This document shows positions 8,585 to 17,808 of a stretch of DNA of 64,000 nucleotides, one piece after another. This DNA comes from AC-51 sp963749895. Its GTDB lineage: Bacteria > Actinomycetota > UBA4738 > HRBIN12. The position numbers and the translations under genes were made by a program. The DNA lies in contig CAVVOG010000003.1 in NCBI GenBank assembly GCA_963749895.1, forward strand, positions 620,001 to 684,000, in the 5' to 3' direction. Every line of letters starts with the position of its first letter. Position 1 is the first letter of the stretch. The notes beneath the pieces were generated by a model. It had not been told where the DNA came from. It did no database searches and saw nothing but the letters and a program-made list of their open reading frames with translations.

Positions 8585-10294
8585 TCAGACCCCCACCGGC
8601 CGATAGGGCGTGTAGTCGGGGAACCACATCCGCGCCTCGACCGCGGGGCCGATCTCGTCGTCGGTGAGGTACCGACCGACGCCGGCGTCGCGCGCGGTGC
8701 GGACGACCGCCTCGGCGATCACGCGCGAGACGTCGCGCAGCTGCTGCTGCGGCGGATAGATCGCCCCCTGGACGAGGCGCTCGGGGGTCACGGCCGCTGC
8801 CAGCGCGTCCGCGGCGGTGAGGAAGATCTCGTCGGAGATCTCGCGGGCCTCCGCGACGATCGCGCCGAGCCCGATCCCGGGGAAGACGAACGCGTTGTTC
8901 GCCTGCCCGATCAGATGGGTGACGCCGTCGACGTCGACGGGGTCGAACGGACTCCCGGTCGCGACGATCGCGCGTCCCTCGGTCCAGGCGAGGATGTCCT
9001 TCGGCTGCGCCTCGGTCTTCGACGTGGGGTTCGACATCGGCATCACGAGGGGTCGCTCGGCGTGCGCGGCCATCTCGCGGACCGCATCCTCGGTGAACGC
9101 CCCTGGCGTCCCGCTGGTTCCCAGGAGCGTGGTGGGCTTGACGTGACGGACCACATCGGCGAGGTCGTACCGTGCGTCGGGACCGGGGTCGGCGAAGCCG
9201 TACGCCGCGAGCTCGTCGGGTCCCATCGCGAACTCGCGCTTGTCGTCGTCCAGGGGATCGCGGTCCTCGAAGGTCAGGCCCTTCGAGTCCAGCATCACGA
9301 TCGCCCGCCGCAGGGAAGCGTCGTCGAGCCCCTCGCGACGAAGGGCAGATCGCACGAGTCGCGCGATCCCGATCCCCGCCGCACCCGCCCCGAGGAAGAC
9401 GAACCGCTGGTCGGCCAAGGGGACCCGCAGGTGGCGGAACGCAGCGAGGATGCCGCCCACGACGACCGCGGACGTCCCCTGGATGTCGTCGTTGAAGCTC
9501 GTGATCCGGTGCCGATAGCGGTCCAGCAGACGGATCGCGTTGTGCTGCTTGAAGTCCTCCCACTGAAGCACGGCGTGCGGGAAGACCTCGAGGACGCCCT
9601 CCACGAACGTCTCGATGAACCGGTCGTAGGGCTCGCCACGCAGACGGGGATGGCGCCACCCGAGGTACATCGGGTCCTCCAGCAGGCGTTCCGTGTCGGT
9701 GCCGACGTCGAGCGTGATCGGCAGCGTGATGGACGGGTGGATACCCGCGCCCGCCGTGTAGAGCGCGAGCTTGCCGACCGGGATCCCCATCCCGCCCGCC
9801 CCGAGGTCACCGAGCCCGAGGATCCGCTCGCCGTCGGTGACGACGATCAGTCGGACGTCCGTGTTGCGAGCGTTGCGGAGCAGCTCGGGGATGCGGGGCG
9901 CGTCGTCGGGGGTGATCCACAGACCACGGGGTCTGCGCAGGATGTGGCTGTACTCCTGGCATGCGCGTCCGACGACCGGCGTGTAGACGATCGGCATCAA
10001 CTCCTCGAGGTGCTCGACGAGGACGCGGTAGTACAGGGTCTCGTTGCGGTCCTGCAACGCGGCCAGTCCGATGAACTTCTCGAGGTCGTCCTCCTTACGA
10101 CGGACGTGCTCCATCTCCAGGGCGACCTGCTCCTCGATCGTCGTGACCCGCGTGGGCATCAGCCCATGGAGGCCGAAGAGCTCACGCTCCTCGTCGGTGA
10201 ACGCCGAGTCCTTGTTCAGCAGCGCGTGTTCGAGGAGTTCGACACCGGAGAACCCGACCGGCATCGCCTCCTTCTGGGGGGCTTCCATGACCAT
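8585..10294 (-). CDS. maeA: NAD-dependent malic enzyme
   Basis: A 569-residue long-form malic enzyme (oxidative decarboxylation of malate to pyruvate). Motifs are LYYRVLVEHLEELMPIVYTPVVG (with the catalytic Tyr), TDGERILGLGDLGAGGMGIPVGK, the nucleotide-binding GAGAAGIGIARL, and MSNPTSKTEAQPKD. The ATG at 10294 is chosen because GGAAGGAG stands 7 bases before it; a start 21 bases upstream is less likely. It is transcribed toward pntB, with the shared terminator between them. NAD rather than NADP preference follows the large family and is not proven. Confidence 0.9.
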   Translation of the reverse strand: MVMEAPQKEAMPVGFSGVELLEHALLNKDSAFTDEERELFGLHGLMPTRVTTIEEQVALEMEHVRRKEDDLEKFIGLAALQDRNETLYYRVLVEHLEELMPIVYTPVVGRACQEYSHILRRPRGLWITPDDAPRIPELLRNARNTDVRLIVVTDGERILGLGDLGAGGMGIPVGKLALYTAGAGIHPSITLPITLDVGTDTERLLEDPMYLGWRHPRLRGEPYDRFIETFVEGVLEVFPHAVLQWEDFKQHNAIRLLDRYRHRITSFNDDIQGTSAVVVGGILAAFRHLRVPLADQRFVFLGAGAAGIGIARLVRSALRREGLDDASLRRAIVMLDSKGLTFEDRDPLDDDKREFAMGPDELAAYGFADPGPDARYDLADVVRHVKPTTLLGTSGTPGAFTEDAVREMAAHAERPLVMPMSNPTSKTEAQPKDILAWTEGRAIVATGSPFDPVDVDGVTHLIGQANNAFVFPGIGLGAIVAEAREISDEIFLTAADALAAAVTPERLVQGAIYPPQQQLRDVSRVIAEAVVRTARDAGVGRYLTDDEIGPAVEARMWFPDYTPYRPVGV

Positions 10295-10384
10295 CGTGTG
10301 GCTCCTTCCGGACACGCAGGCACGGGCGCCGTGCGCTCACCTTCACGGTCCCGCGCGTGGCCGAGGTCACCAACGGGCGAGCGA

Positions 10385-10426
10385 CCCGCCGGAGGCGGGC
10401 CGGTCGGCGACGAGCCCGGTAGGGCT
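10385..10426 (-). terminator. Tandem hairpins after metH
   Basis: Two short hairpins follow one another downstream of metH: AGCCC/GGGCT at 10413-10426, touching the stop codon, and CCCGCC/GGCGGG with a 3-base loop at 10385-10399. No T tract is present, so this is a possible rather than certain terminator ahead of the malic enzyme gene. Confidence 0.35.
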
Positions 10427-13400
10427 CAGGTCGGGTCGTAGGAGAGGTTCGGGCGGAGCCAGCGCTCCGCTTCGGCCACGCTCTCCCCGTGGCGCCGCGC
10501 GTAGTCCTCGACCTGATCCTTGCCGAGCCGACCGACGTTGAAGTAGCGCGCCTCGGGATGGGCGAGGTAGAGGCCGGAGACGCTCGCTGCCGGCGTCATG
10601 GCGCAGTGCTCGGTCAACCCCATCCCGAGCTCGCCGACCCCGAGCAGATCGAACAGCCGGCGCTTCAGCGAGTGGTCGGGGCAGGCCGGATAGCCGAACG
10701 CCGGTCGGATCCCGCGGTAGCGCTCGGCGACCAGATCCTCGTTCGGCCGCCGCTGCGACTCGTAGCCCCACGCGAGCCTCGCTTCTTGGTGGAGGTGCTC
10801 GGCGAAGGCCTCGGCCAAGCGGTCGGCGATCGCCTTCACCATGATCGCGTGGTAGTCGTCGTGCCCGGCCTCGTAGTGGGCGACGAGCTCGTCGACCCCC
10901 AGCCCGGCCGTCACGGCGAACGCGCCGATGTGGTCGGCGAGACCGGTGTCGGCCGGCGCGAAGAAGTCGGCCAGCGAACGCGCCGGCTCTTCGGGACCTC
11001 GGTCGACCTGTTGGCGCAGCATCGGGAACACGACGCCGTTGTCCAAGACGATGTCGTCGTCCTCGCTGTGTGCCGGCCAGAACCCGTACGCGCCCGCCGT
11101 CCGCAACGACGCGTCGGCCGAGATCTGGTCGAGCAGCCGCTCGGCGTCGGCCAGGAGCTCGCGCGCCTGTCGTCCGTAGACGTCGTGCTCGAGGATCTGG
11201 GGGTACGAGCCCTTGAGCTCCCATGCGGTGAAGAAGAAGGTCCAGTCGATGTAGGGACGGAGGGTCTCGATCGAAGGTTCCAAGACCCGAACCCCCGTGA
11301 ACGACGGCACCGAGACGTCCTCCGACCGCCATACGATCGGGGTCCTGCGCTCAAGCGCCACGCGGTAGGGGACCAGCGGCGTCCGTTCGCGCTCGGCGTA
11401 CTGCTCGCGCAGGCGCTCCTGCAGCGAGCGGTTCTCGTCGTCGAACGTCTCCTTGCGGTCGGGGTCGATCAGCGCGCTCACGACACCCACGACCCGCGAG
11501 GCGTCGACCACATGGACCACCGGGTGCGAGTACGCCGGCGCGATCCTCACGGCCGTGTGCTGCCGTGAGGTCGTGGCGCCCCCGATGAGCAGGGGAAGGT
11601 CCAGACCGCGCCGCTCCATCTCCTTGGCCACGTGGACCATCTCGTCGAGCGAGGGGGTGATCAGCCCCGAGCAGCCGACCACCGTGCACCCTTCCTCGAT
11701 CGCGGTGTCCAGCAGCACGTCGGCCGGCACCATCACCCCGAGGTCGATCACCTCGTAGCTGTTGCACCCGAGCACCACCCCGACGATGCTCTTCCCGATG
11801 TCGTGCACATCACCCTTCACCGTGCACAGGACGACCTTCCCCCGGACCCGGTCGCCGGTCTTCTCCGCTTCCATGAACGGCTCGAGGTAGGCGACCGCCT
11901 TCTTCATCGCCCGGGCGCTCTTCACGACCTGCGGCAGGAACATCTTCCCGGCGCCGAAGAGGTCACCGACGATCTGCATGCCCTTCATCAGGGGACCTTC
12001 GATCACGTCGAGCGGTCGGTCGTAGGCCTGCCGGGCCTCCTCCGCGTCCTCGACGATCCACCGGTCGATCCCGTGGACCAGGGCGTGGGCGAGGCGTTCG
12101 TCGACCGGCGCCTCCCGCCACGAGAGGTCTTCCTCGCTCGCGAGCGCGGAGCCCTGCACGGTCTCGGCGAACCGCACCAGCCGTTCGGTCGCGTCGGGGC
12201 GGCGGTTGAAGATCACGTCTTCGACATGCTCGAGCAGGTCGGGAGAGATGTCCTTGTAGACGTCGAGCTGGCCCGCGTTCACGATCGCCATGTCGAGTCC
12301 GGCCGCGATCGCGTGGTACAGGAACGCCGAGTGCATCGCGCGGCGCACCGGCTCGTTGCCCCGGAACGAGAACGACAGGTTCGAGATGCCGCCGGAGACC
12401 TTGACGCCCGGGCAGCGGCGCTTGATCTCACGGGCGGCTTCGATGAACGCCTTCGCGAACTCGTCGTGCTCCTCGATCCCCGTGGCGACCGCGAGGATGT
12501 TCGGATCCATGATGATGTCTGCGGGGTCGAACCCGGCCTGCTCGGTCAGGAGACCGTAGGAGCGTTCGGCGATCTCTACCTTGCGCGCGACGGTGTCCGC
12601 CTGGCCCCGCTCGTCGAACCCCATCACGACGACCGCCGCGCCGTAGCGCCGGCAGGTCCGAGCCTTGTGGAGGAAGTCCTCCTCGCCCTCCTTGAGGCTG
12701 ATCGAGTTGACGACCGCCTTGCCCTGGACGCACTTCAGTCCCGCCTCCAGGACCTCCCACTTCGACGAGTCGACCATGATCGGGACCTTGGCGATCGCCG
12801 GCTCGGTCGCGATCAGGTTCAGGAACGTCGTCATCGCCTGCACGCCGTCGAGCAGATCCGCGTCCATGTTCACGTCGATCAGGTTCGCCCCGTTGTCGAC
12901 CTGCTCTCGCGCGATGTCGACCCCGGCCGCGAAGTCCCCGGACTCGATCAGACGTGCGAACCGCTTCGAACCGGTGATGTTCGTCCGCTCACCGATCATC
13001 ACGAACCCGGTCTCGGGCGTGATCCGGAACGGCTCGAGCCCCGCCAACGAGGTCGTCGCCGCCGCCTCGGGAAGGCTCCGGGGTGCCGCGTCGCGGACGT
13101 GCTCGGCGATCATCCGGACGTGGTCCGGTGTGGTCCCGCAGCATCCGCCGACCAGGTTGACCAGCCCCGCCCGCGCGAACTCCCCGAGCAGGTCACTCGT
13201 GGTCTCGGGGGTCTCGTCGAACCCGCCGAACGCGTTCGGCAGGCCCGCGTTCGGGTAGCAGCCGACCGGGACGGGCGCGACCGCCGCGAGCGCCTCGATC
13301 GACGGGCGCATCTCCTTGGCTCCGAGCGAGCAGTTCACCCCGACGATCACCGGATCCGCGTGGGCCACGGAGGTCCAGAACGCCTCGATCGTCTGTCCGG

Positions 13401-14040
13401 AGAGCGTCCGGCCGCTCCGGTCGACGATCGTCACCGAGAGCCAGCGCGGGAGCTCCGGCGCGACGTCGAGGGCGGCGGCGATCGCCGCTTTCGCGTTCAG
13501 CGTGTCGAAGATCGTCTCGATCAGGAGCAGGTCGACACCGCCGTCGCGCAGCGCCTCGATCTGGGCCGCGTAGGTCTCGTACACGCGGTCGAACGTGACC
13601 GACCGGAACGAGGGGTCCTCGACGTCTGGGGAGAGCGACAACGTGACGTTCAGGGGGCCGACGGAACCGGCGACGAACCGGTCGGGTCCGGCTCGCTCGG
13701 CGGCCTCCTTCGCGAGGCGGGCTCCTTCCCGGTTCATGTCCCCGGCCGCATCGGTCAGACCGTAGTCTGCCTGGCCGATCGTCGTGGCGGTGAACGTGTT
13801 CGTCGTGGTGATGTCGGCCCCGGCGGCGAAGTACGCGTCGTGGATCTCGGCCACGATGTCGGGCCGGGTGAGGTTCAGCAGATCGGGGTCGCCCTTCACG
13901 TCTCGGTCGTGCTCCGCGAACCGCTCGCCTCGGAACTGCTCCTCGGTCAGGCCGCGACCCTGCAGGAGCACGCCCCACGCGCCGTCGAGCACGACGATGC
14001 GTTCGGCGAGCAACGCTTCGAGCCGGGATCGGACGTCCAT
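10426..14040 (-). CDS. metH: Cobalamin-dependent methionine synthase (MetH)
   Basis: A 1204-residue full-length methionine synthase that moves a methyl group from 5-methyl-THF to homocysteine through cobalamin. The homocysteine domain comes first (VLDGAWGVLLQGRG; zinc Cys pair in GGCCGTTPDH near residue 300). The pterin domain follows (FVMIGERTNITGSKRF), then the cobalamin domains (DVHDIGKSIVGVVLG with the cobalt-ligating His, and GCSGLITPSLDEM), and the reactivation domain at the C-terminus. The ATG at 14040 is preferred over a longer frame because the conserved domain begins about ten residues later. TAGGCT lies 8 bases before it (14049-14054). No cobalamin riboswitch fits in the 82-base gap to the divergent gene. 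It joins the one-carbon genes near 35-50 kb functionally. Confidence 0.95.
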   Translation of the reverse strand: MDVRSRLEALLAERIVVLDGAWGVLLQGRGLTEEQFRGERFAEHDRDVKGDPDLLNLTRPDIVAEIHDAYFAAGADITTTNTFTATTIGQADYGLTDAAGDMNREGARLAKEAAERAGPDRFVAGSVGPLNVTLSLSPDVEDPSFRSVTFDRVYETYAAQIEALRDGGVDLLLIETIFDTLNAKAAIAAALDVAPELPRWLSVTIVDRSGRTLSGQTIEAFWTSVAHADPVIVGVNCSLGAKEMRPSIEALAAVAPVPVGCYPNAGLPNAFGGFDETPETTSDLLGEFARAGLVNLVGGCCGTTPDHVRMIAEHVRDAAPRSLPEAAATTSLAGLEPFRITPETGFVMIGERTNITGSKRFARLIESGDFAAGVDIAREQVDNGANLIDVNMDADLLDGVQAMTTFLNLIATEPAIAKVPIMVDSSKWEVLEAGLKCVQGKAVVNSISLKEGEEDFLHKARTCRRYGAAVVVMGFDERGQADTVARKVEIAERSYGLLTEQAGFDPADIIMDPNILAVATGIEEHDEFAKAFIEAAREIKRRCPGVKVSGGISNLSFSFRGNEPVRRAMHSAFLYHAIAAGLDMAIVNAGQLDVYKDISPDLLEHVEDVIFNRRPDATERLVRFAETVQGSALASEEDLSWREAPVDERLAHALVHGIDRWIVEDAEEARQAYDRPLDVIEGPLMKGMQIVGDLFGAGKMFLPQVVKSARAMKKAVAYLEPFMEAEKTGDRVRGKVVLCTVKGDVHDIGKSIVGVVLGCNSYEVIDLGVMVPADVLLDTAIEEGCTVVGCSGLITPSLDEMVHVAKEMERRGLDLPLLIGGATTSRQHTAVRIAPAYSHPVVHVVDASRVVGVVSALIDPDRKETFDDENRSLQERLREQYAERERTPLVPYRVALERRTPIVWRSEDVSVPSFTGVRVLEPSIETLRPYIDWTFFFTAWELKGSYPQILEHDVYGRQARELLADAERLLDQISADASLRTAGAYGFWPAHSEDDDIVLDNGVVFPMLRQQVDRGPEEPARSLADFFAPADTGLADHIGAFAVTAGLGVDELVAHYEAGHDDYHAIMVKAIADRLAEAFAEHLHQEARLAWGYESQRRPNEDLVAERYRGIRPAFGYPACPDHSLKRRLFDLLGVGELGMGLTEHCAMTPAASVSGLYLAHPEARYFNVGRLGKDQVEDYARRHGESVAEAERWLRPNLSYDPT

Positions 14041-14109
14041 GACGACCCAGCCTACCGGGCCGCTCACGCGGGACGTTCCGCTCGGGTGGTGTGCGCGGGA
14101 GCCTCGGGG

Positions 14110-14115
14110 TAGGCT
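14110..14115 (+). promoter_or_regulatory. Predicted -10 box of a leaderless promoter (cNMP-binding protein)
   Basis: TAGGCT lies 7 bases before the ATG at 14123, with no Shine-Dalgarno sequence. Confidence 0.55.
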
Positions 14116-14122
14116 TCCCGCC

Positions 14123-14629
14123 ATGAGCCAGAGCCTCCCCGACGCGGTGCTCCGCGGCGCCGGCACGAACGCCTTCGCCGAGCGCCAACCCGAGGTCCCG
14201 ATCGCCCGGACGCGACGTGAGACCGCGGCCGTCCTCGGCGGCGTGCCGCTGTTCCAGAGCTTCTCGAAGCGCCACCTGCAGCGCCTCGCCAGGTCGACGG
14301 ACGAGCTCGAGTTCTCGCCCGGGCAGCGGATCGTGGAGGAGGGGAACCTCGGTGAGGCGCTGTTCGTGATGCTCGTCGGTCAGGCGAAGGTCGTCCGGGG
14401 GAAGAAGACGGTCGGGACCGTGGCACCGGGGGACTTCTTCGGGGAGCTGTCGGCGCTCGACGGCGGGCCGCGGACCGCGACGGTCGTGGCCGACACCCCG
14501 GTGCGCGTCCTGCGGGTGTTCCGGCATACGCTCGTGTCGATGGTCGAGGACGAGCCCTCGCTGTCGCTCAAGCTGCTGGACGGGATCGTGCGGCGGATCC
14601 GGCAGGTCGAACGGAGCGACGCGGGCTAG
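14123..14629 (+). CDS. Cyclic nucleotide-binding domain protein (stand-alone)
   Basis: A 168-residue protein whose C-terminal two thirds form one cyclic-nucleotide-binding fold. It has LGGVPLFQSFSKRHLQRLA at the domain entry, the beta-roll FSPGQRIVEEGNLGEALFVMLVGQ, and the phosphate-binding cassette GDFFGELSALDGGPRTATVVA. No helix-turn-helix follows, so it is not a Crp-type DNA binder. It probably acts as a sensor or partner domain. It diverges from metH. The cassette has the Glu and Arg expected of a cAMP/cGMP binder. Confidence 0.8.
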   Translation: MSQSLPDAVLRGAGTNAFAERQPEVPIARTRRETAAVLGGVPLFQSFSKRHLQRLARSTDELEFSPGQRIVEEGNLGEALFVMLVGQAKVVRGKKTVGTVAPGDFFGELSALDGGPRTATVVADTPVRVLRVFRHTLVSMVEDEPSLSLKLLDGIVRRIRQVERSDAG

Positions 14630-14833
14630 CACGATCGGTCCGGTCGCGCCGCGTCCATCGCCGCGCGACGTCGAGGGAACTCCATGGGATCGGGCCGTGC
14701 GTGATCGCAACTGGGCGTTAGGCTAGGCAACGAAGAGCCAACGCCGAAGCGAACCCCCGATATCACGCAGGAACGGACCTGATCGAGCACCCTCACCACC
14801 CTCGTGGCCGTCCGTCGACGGCCGGATCCCAAC

Positions 14834-14866
14834 GGAAGGAGCGAAGGCCCTTCCGGGCCGAGCCCG
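14834..14866 (+). promoter_or_regulatory. Structured spacer between Shine-Dalgarno and korA start
   Basis: GGAAGGAG (14834-14841) is the only ribosome site for korA but lies 26 bases from the ATG. The gap is filled by two touching hairpins, GAAG/CTTC (14843-14853) and CGGGC/GCCCG (14854-14866). Folding would bring the site close to the start codon. This may be a translational control point; seen by eye only. Confidence 0.35.
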
Positions 14867-14867
14867 C

Positions 14868-16703
14868 ATGAGCAAGACCGTCGAAGAACGCGACCGCGTC
14901 GTCGTCCGGTTCGCCGGGGACTCCGGCGACGGGATGCAGCTGACCGGCGACCGGTTCACCAACGCGACCGCCGTCCTCGGCAACGATCTCGCCACCCTCC
15001 CGGATTTCCCTGCGGAGATCCGCGCCCCCGCTGGCACGGTCCACGGCGTGTCGGCGTTCCAGATCCAGTTCGCTGCCAGCGACGTCACGACGCCCGGTGA
15101 TCACGCGGACGTCCTCGTGGCGATGAACCCCGCGGCCCTCAAGGCGGACCTCGCCAAGGTGGCGAAGGGCGGCACGGTCGTCGTGAACGAGGACTCCTTC
15201 ACGCAGCGCAGCCTCGAGAAGGCGGGCTACTCGGTCGACCCCACGACGGACGGGACGCTCGACGGCTACCAGGTGTTCAAGGTCCCGATGACGAGCATCA
15301 CGGTGCGTGCGGTCGAGGATCTCGCGATCACGAAGAAGGAGGCCGAGCGCGCCAAGAACATGTTCGCCCTCGGACTGCTCTCGTGGATGTACGGGCGACC
15401 CACCGAGACGACCCTGTCCTGGCTGGCGTCGAAGTTCGGCAAGGACACCGTGATCTTCCAGGCGAACGTCGCGGCCTTCAACGCTGGCTACCACTTCGGA
15501 GAGACCACCGAGGTGTTCTCGCACCAGGTGGTGGTCAAGGCCGCCCCGGCCGAACCCGGCGTCTATCGCAACGTCGCTGGAGCGCAGGCGCTCGCCTGGG
15601 GGTTGATCGCCGCCGCCGAGCGGGCCGGGCTGAACCTCTTCTACGCCAGCTACCCGATCACCCCCGCGTCGGACCTCCTGCACGAGCTGTCGAAGCACAA
15701 GCACTTCGGCGTGATCACGGTCCAGGCCGAAGACGAGATCGCGGCGGCGAACGTGGCGCTTGGAGCGGCGTTCACCGGGCAGCTGGCCGTCACCGGCACC
15801 AGCGGTCCGGGGCTCGACCTCAAGGCCGAGACGATGGGCCTGGCGGTGATCACCGAGCTGCCGCTGATCGTCGTGGACGTGATGCGCGCCGGTCCCTCGA
15901 CGGGGCTGCCGACGAAGACCGAGCAGTCGGACCTGCTGCTGGCGGTGTTCGGCCGCCACGGTGAGTCGCCGATGCCCGTCGTCGCCGCGTCGTCGCCGGC
16001 CGACTGCTTCGATGTCGCGATCGAGGCCGCGCGGATCGCGGTCGAGTACCGCACGCCGGTGATCGTGTTGTCCGACAGCTTCCTGCAGAACTCCTCGGAG
16101 CCGTGGCGCCTGCCCGAGTTGGACACCCTGCCAACGATCCACCCCAACTTCACGACCGAGCCGGGGGCCGACGGCTTCTTCCCGTACGACCGCGATGAGC
16201 GGCTCGCGCGGCCCTGGGCCGTCCCGGGGACCCCGGGCCTCGAGCACCGGATCGGTGGTCTCGAGCGCGAGCACCGGACCGGGAACATCAGCTACGACGG
16301 GGACAACCACGAGGTGATGACCGGGCTCCGTCAGCGCAAGCTCGACGGCATCGCCGACGCGATCGACCCTCTCGAGGTCGATGACCCCGACGGCGCCGAT
16401 CTGCTCGTGCTGGGGTGGGGCTCGACCGCGGGGACGATCCGGGCCGCCGCCCGGCGCGTGCGTGCGGCCGGCGGGAACGTGGCGGTCGCCCAGCTACGGT
16501 GGTTGAACCCGTTCCCCTCGAACACGCAGGAGGTCGTCACCTCCTACCGCAAGGTGCTGATCCCCGAGCTCAACGTCGGCCAGCTGGCGACGCTGATCCG
16601 GGCGAAGTACCTCGTGGACGCGAAGAGCTACTCGAAGGTCCAGGGCCTGCCGATCTTCGGGGATGAACTGGAGCAGGCGATCCGGGAGATGCTCGATGAC
16701 TGA
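14868..16703 (+). CDS. korA: 2-oxoacid:ferredoxin oxidoreductase subunit alpha (KorA)
   Basis: A 611-residue fused gamma-alpha chain of 2-oxoglutarate (or other 2-oxoacid):ferredoxin oxidoreductase. The gamma domain comes first (VVRFAGDSGDGMQLTGDRF at residues 10-30). The pyruvate-binding domain follows (NLFYASYPITPASDLLHELSK near 260, then TGTSGPGLDLKAETMGLAV), and the transketolase C-terminal domain ends the chain (LVLGWGSTAGTIRAA, YRKVLIPELNVGQL). With KorB it can run the ferredoxin-linked step of the TCA cycle in either direction. Its stop overlaps the korB start by 8 bases. Confidence 0.92.
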   Translation: MSKTVEERDRVVVRFAGDSGDGMQLTGDRFTNATAVLGNDLATLPDFPAEIRAPAGTVHGVSAFQIQFAASDVTTPGDHADVLVAMNPAALKADLAKVAKGGTVVVNEDSFTQRSLEKAGYSVDPTTDGTLDGYQVFKVPMTSITVRAVEDLAITKKEAERAKNMFALGLLSWMYGRPTETTLSWLASKFGKDTVIFQANVAAFNAGYHFGETTEVFSHQVVVKAAPAEPGVYRNVAGAQALAWGLIAAAERAGLNLFYASYPITPASDLLHELSKHKHFGVITVQAEDEIAAANVALGAAFTGQLAVTGTSGPGLDLKAETMGLAVITELPLIVVDVMRAGPSTGLPTKTEQSDLLLAVFGRHGESPMPVVAASSPADCFDVAIEAARIAVEYRTPVIVLSDSFLQNSSEPWRLPELDTLPTIHPNFTTEPGADGFFPYDRDERLARPWAVPGTPGLEHRIGGLEREHRTGNISYDGDNHEVMTGLRQRKLDGIADAIDPLEVDDPDGADLLVLGWGSTAGTIRAAARRVRAAGGNVAVAQLRWLNPFPSNTQEVVTSYRKVLIPELNVGQLATLIRAKYLVDAKSYSKVQGLPIFGDELEQAIREMLDD

Positions 16704-17733
16704 CACGATCGACGACGGTCCGGGTGCTGTCGCGACCCTGACGAAGAAGGACTTCACCTCCGCGCAGGAACCTCGGTGGTGCCCCGGATGCGGTGACTAC
16801 GCGATCCTCGCCGCAGTCCAGAGCTTCATGCCGGAGCTCGGGATCGAGCCCGAGGACACCGTGTTCGTGTCGGGCATCGGGTGCAGCGGTCGGTTCACCT
16901 ACTACATGGACACCTACGGGTTCCACGGGATCCACGGCCGCGCGCCCGCGATCGCGACCGGCGTGGCCACTGCCAACCCGGCCCTCAGCGTCTGGGTCGT
17001 GACGGGCGACGGCGACGCGCTGTCGATCGGTGGGAACCATCTGATCCACGCGCTCCGGCGCAACGTGAACCTCAAGATCTTGATGTTCAACAACCAGATC
17101 TATGGGCTCACGAAGGGCCAGTACTCGCCGACGTCCGAGGAGGGCAAGGTCACGAAGTCGACGCCGTTCGGCTCGGTCGACCGGCCCTTCAACCCCGTGG
17201 CGTTGGCGCTCGGCGCCGCCGCGACCTTCGTCGCACGCACGATCGACAACGATCGCCAGCACCTCACCGAGGTCCTCCGTCAGGCGGCCGCGCATCCTGG
17301 CGCTGCGTTCGTCGAGATCTACCAGAACTGCAACGTCTTCAACGACGGTGCGTTCGACGTCCTGCGTGACAAGTCGCAGGGGGTGCACAACCAGATCCGC
17401 CTGGTCCACGGCGAGAAGGTCGTCTTCGACGAGGGGACGCGGTGCGTACGGGTCGGCGCGAACGGGCAGCTCGAGATCGCGGCGGTCGCCGACAGCGATC
17501 CCGACAGCATCATCACCCACGACGTCCACGGACGCCCGTCGCTCGCGTTCGCACTCGCGCACCTGTCGGACGGGCCGACCGATCCGACCTGCATCGGAGT
17601 GTTCCACGAGGTGAAGCGCCCGACGTACGGCGAGGCCGTCCATGAACAGCTGGACCGGGCGAAGGAGCGGCTCGGGCCGGGGAGCCTCGAGGCGCTCCTC
17701 GGCGGCGGCGGTGACACCTGGACGGTTCCCTAG
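16696..17733 (+). CDS. korB: 2-oxoacid:ferredoxin oxidoreductase subunit beta (KorB)
   Basis: A 345-residue thiamine-diphosphate-binding beta chain that partners KorA. Key features are WCPGCGDYAIL near residue 33 (Fe-S ligand cysteines), GIGCSGRFTYYMDTYGFHGIHGRA, the TPP motif GDGDALSIGGNH, and MFNNQIYGLTKGQYSPTS. Fe-S ligation uses a few cysteines and there is no separate ferredoxin-like delta subunit nearby, as in mycobacterial KorAB. The ATG at 16696 is inside the korA end. The enzyme would yield or use reduced ferredoxin; 2-oxoglutarate is the most likely substrate by family. Confidence 0.92.
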   Translation: MTDTIDDGPGAVATLTKKDFTSAQEPRWCPGCGDYAILAAVQSFMPELGIEPEDTVFVSGIGCSGRFTYYMDTYGFHGIHGRAPAIATGVATANPALSVWVVTGDGDALSIGGNHLIHALRRNVNLKILMFNNQIYGLTKGQYSPTSEEGKVTKSTPFGSVDRPFNPVALALGAAATFVARTIDNDRQHLTEVLRQAAAHPGAAFVEIYQNCNVFNDGAFDVLRDKSQGVHNQIRLVHGEKVVFDEGTRCVRVGANGQLEIAAVADSDPDSIITHDVHGRPSLAFALAHLSDGPTDPTCIGVFHEVKRPTYGEAVHEQLDRAKERLGPGSLEALLGGGGDTWTVP

Positions 17734-17743
17734 CGCCGGAGCG

Positions 17744-17757
17744 GGGTCAGCCGACCC
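17744..17757. terminator. Weak hairpin between converging korB and cysteine desulfurase
   Basis: GGGTC and GACCC pair across a 4-base loop, 10 bases after the korB stop. It is short and lacks a T tract, so it is only a possible terminator for the convergent pair. Confidence 0.3.
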
Positions 17758-17808
17758 GGCGACGGCCGAGGGCCCGGACGATCGCGGATCCGCCCGCACC
17801 CGGGGTCT

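Noticed and set aside
14041..14122. Cobalamin riboswitch upstream of metH
   Set aside because: The gap is only 82 bases and contains no B12 box.
14041..14166. Upstream extension of metH to 14166
   Set aside because: The extra residues are low-complexity and would overlap the divergent gene.
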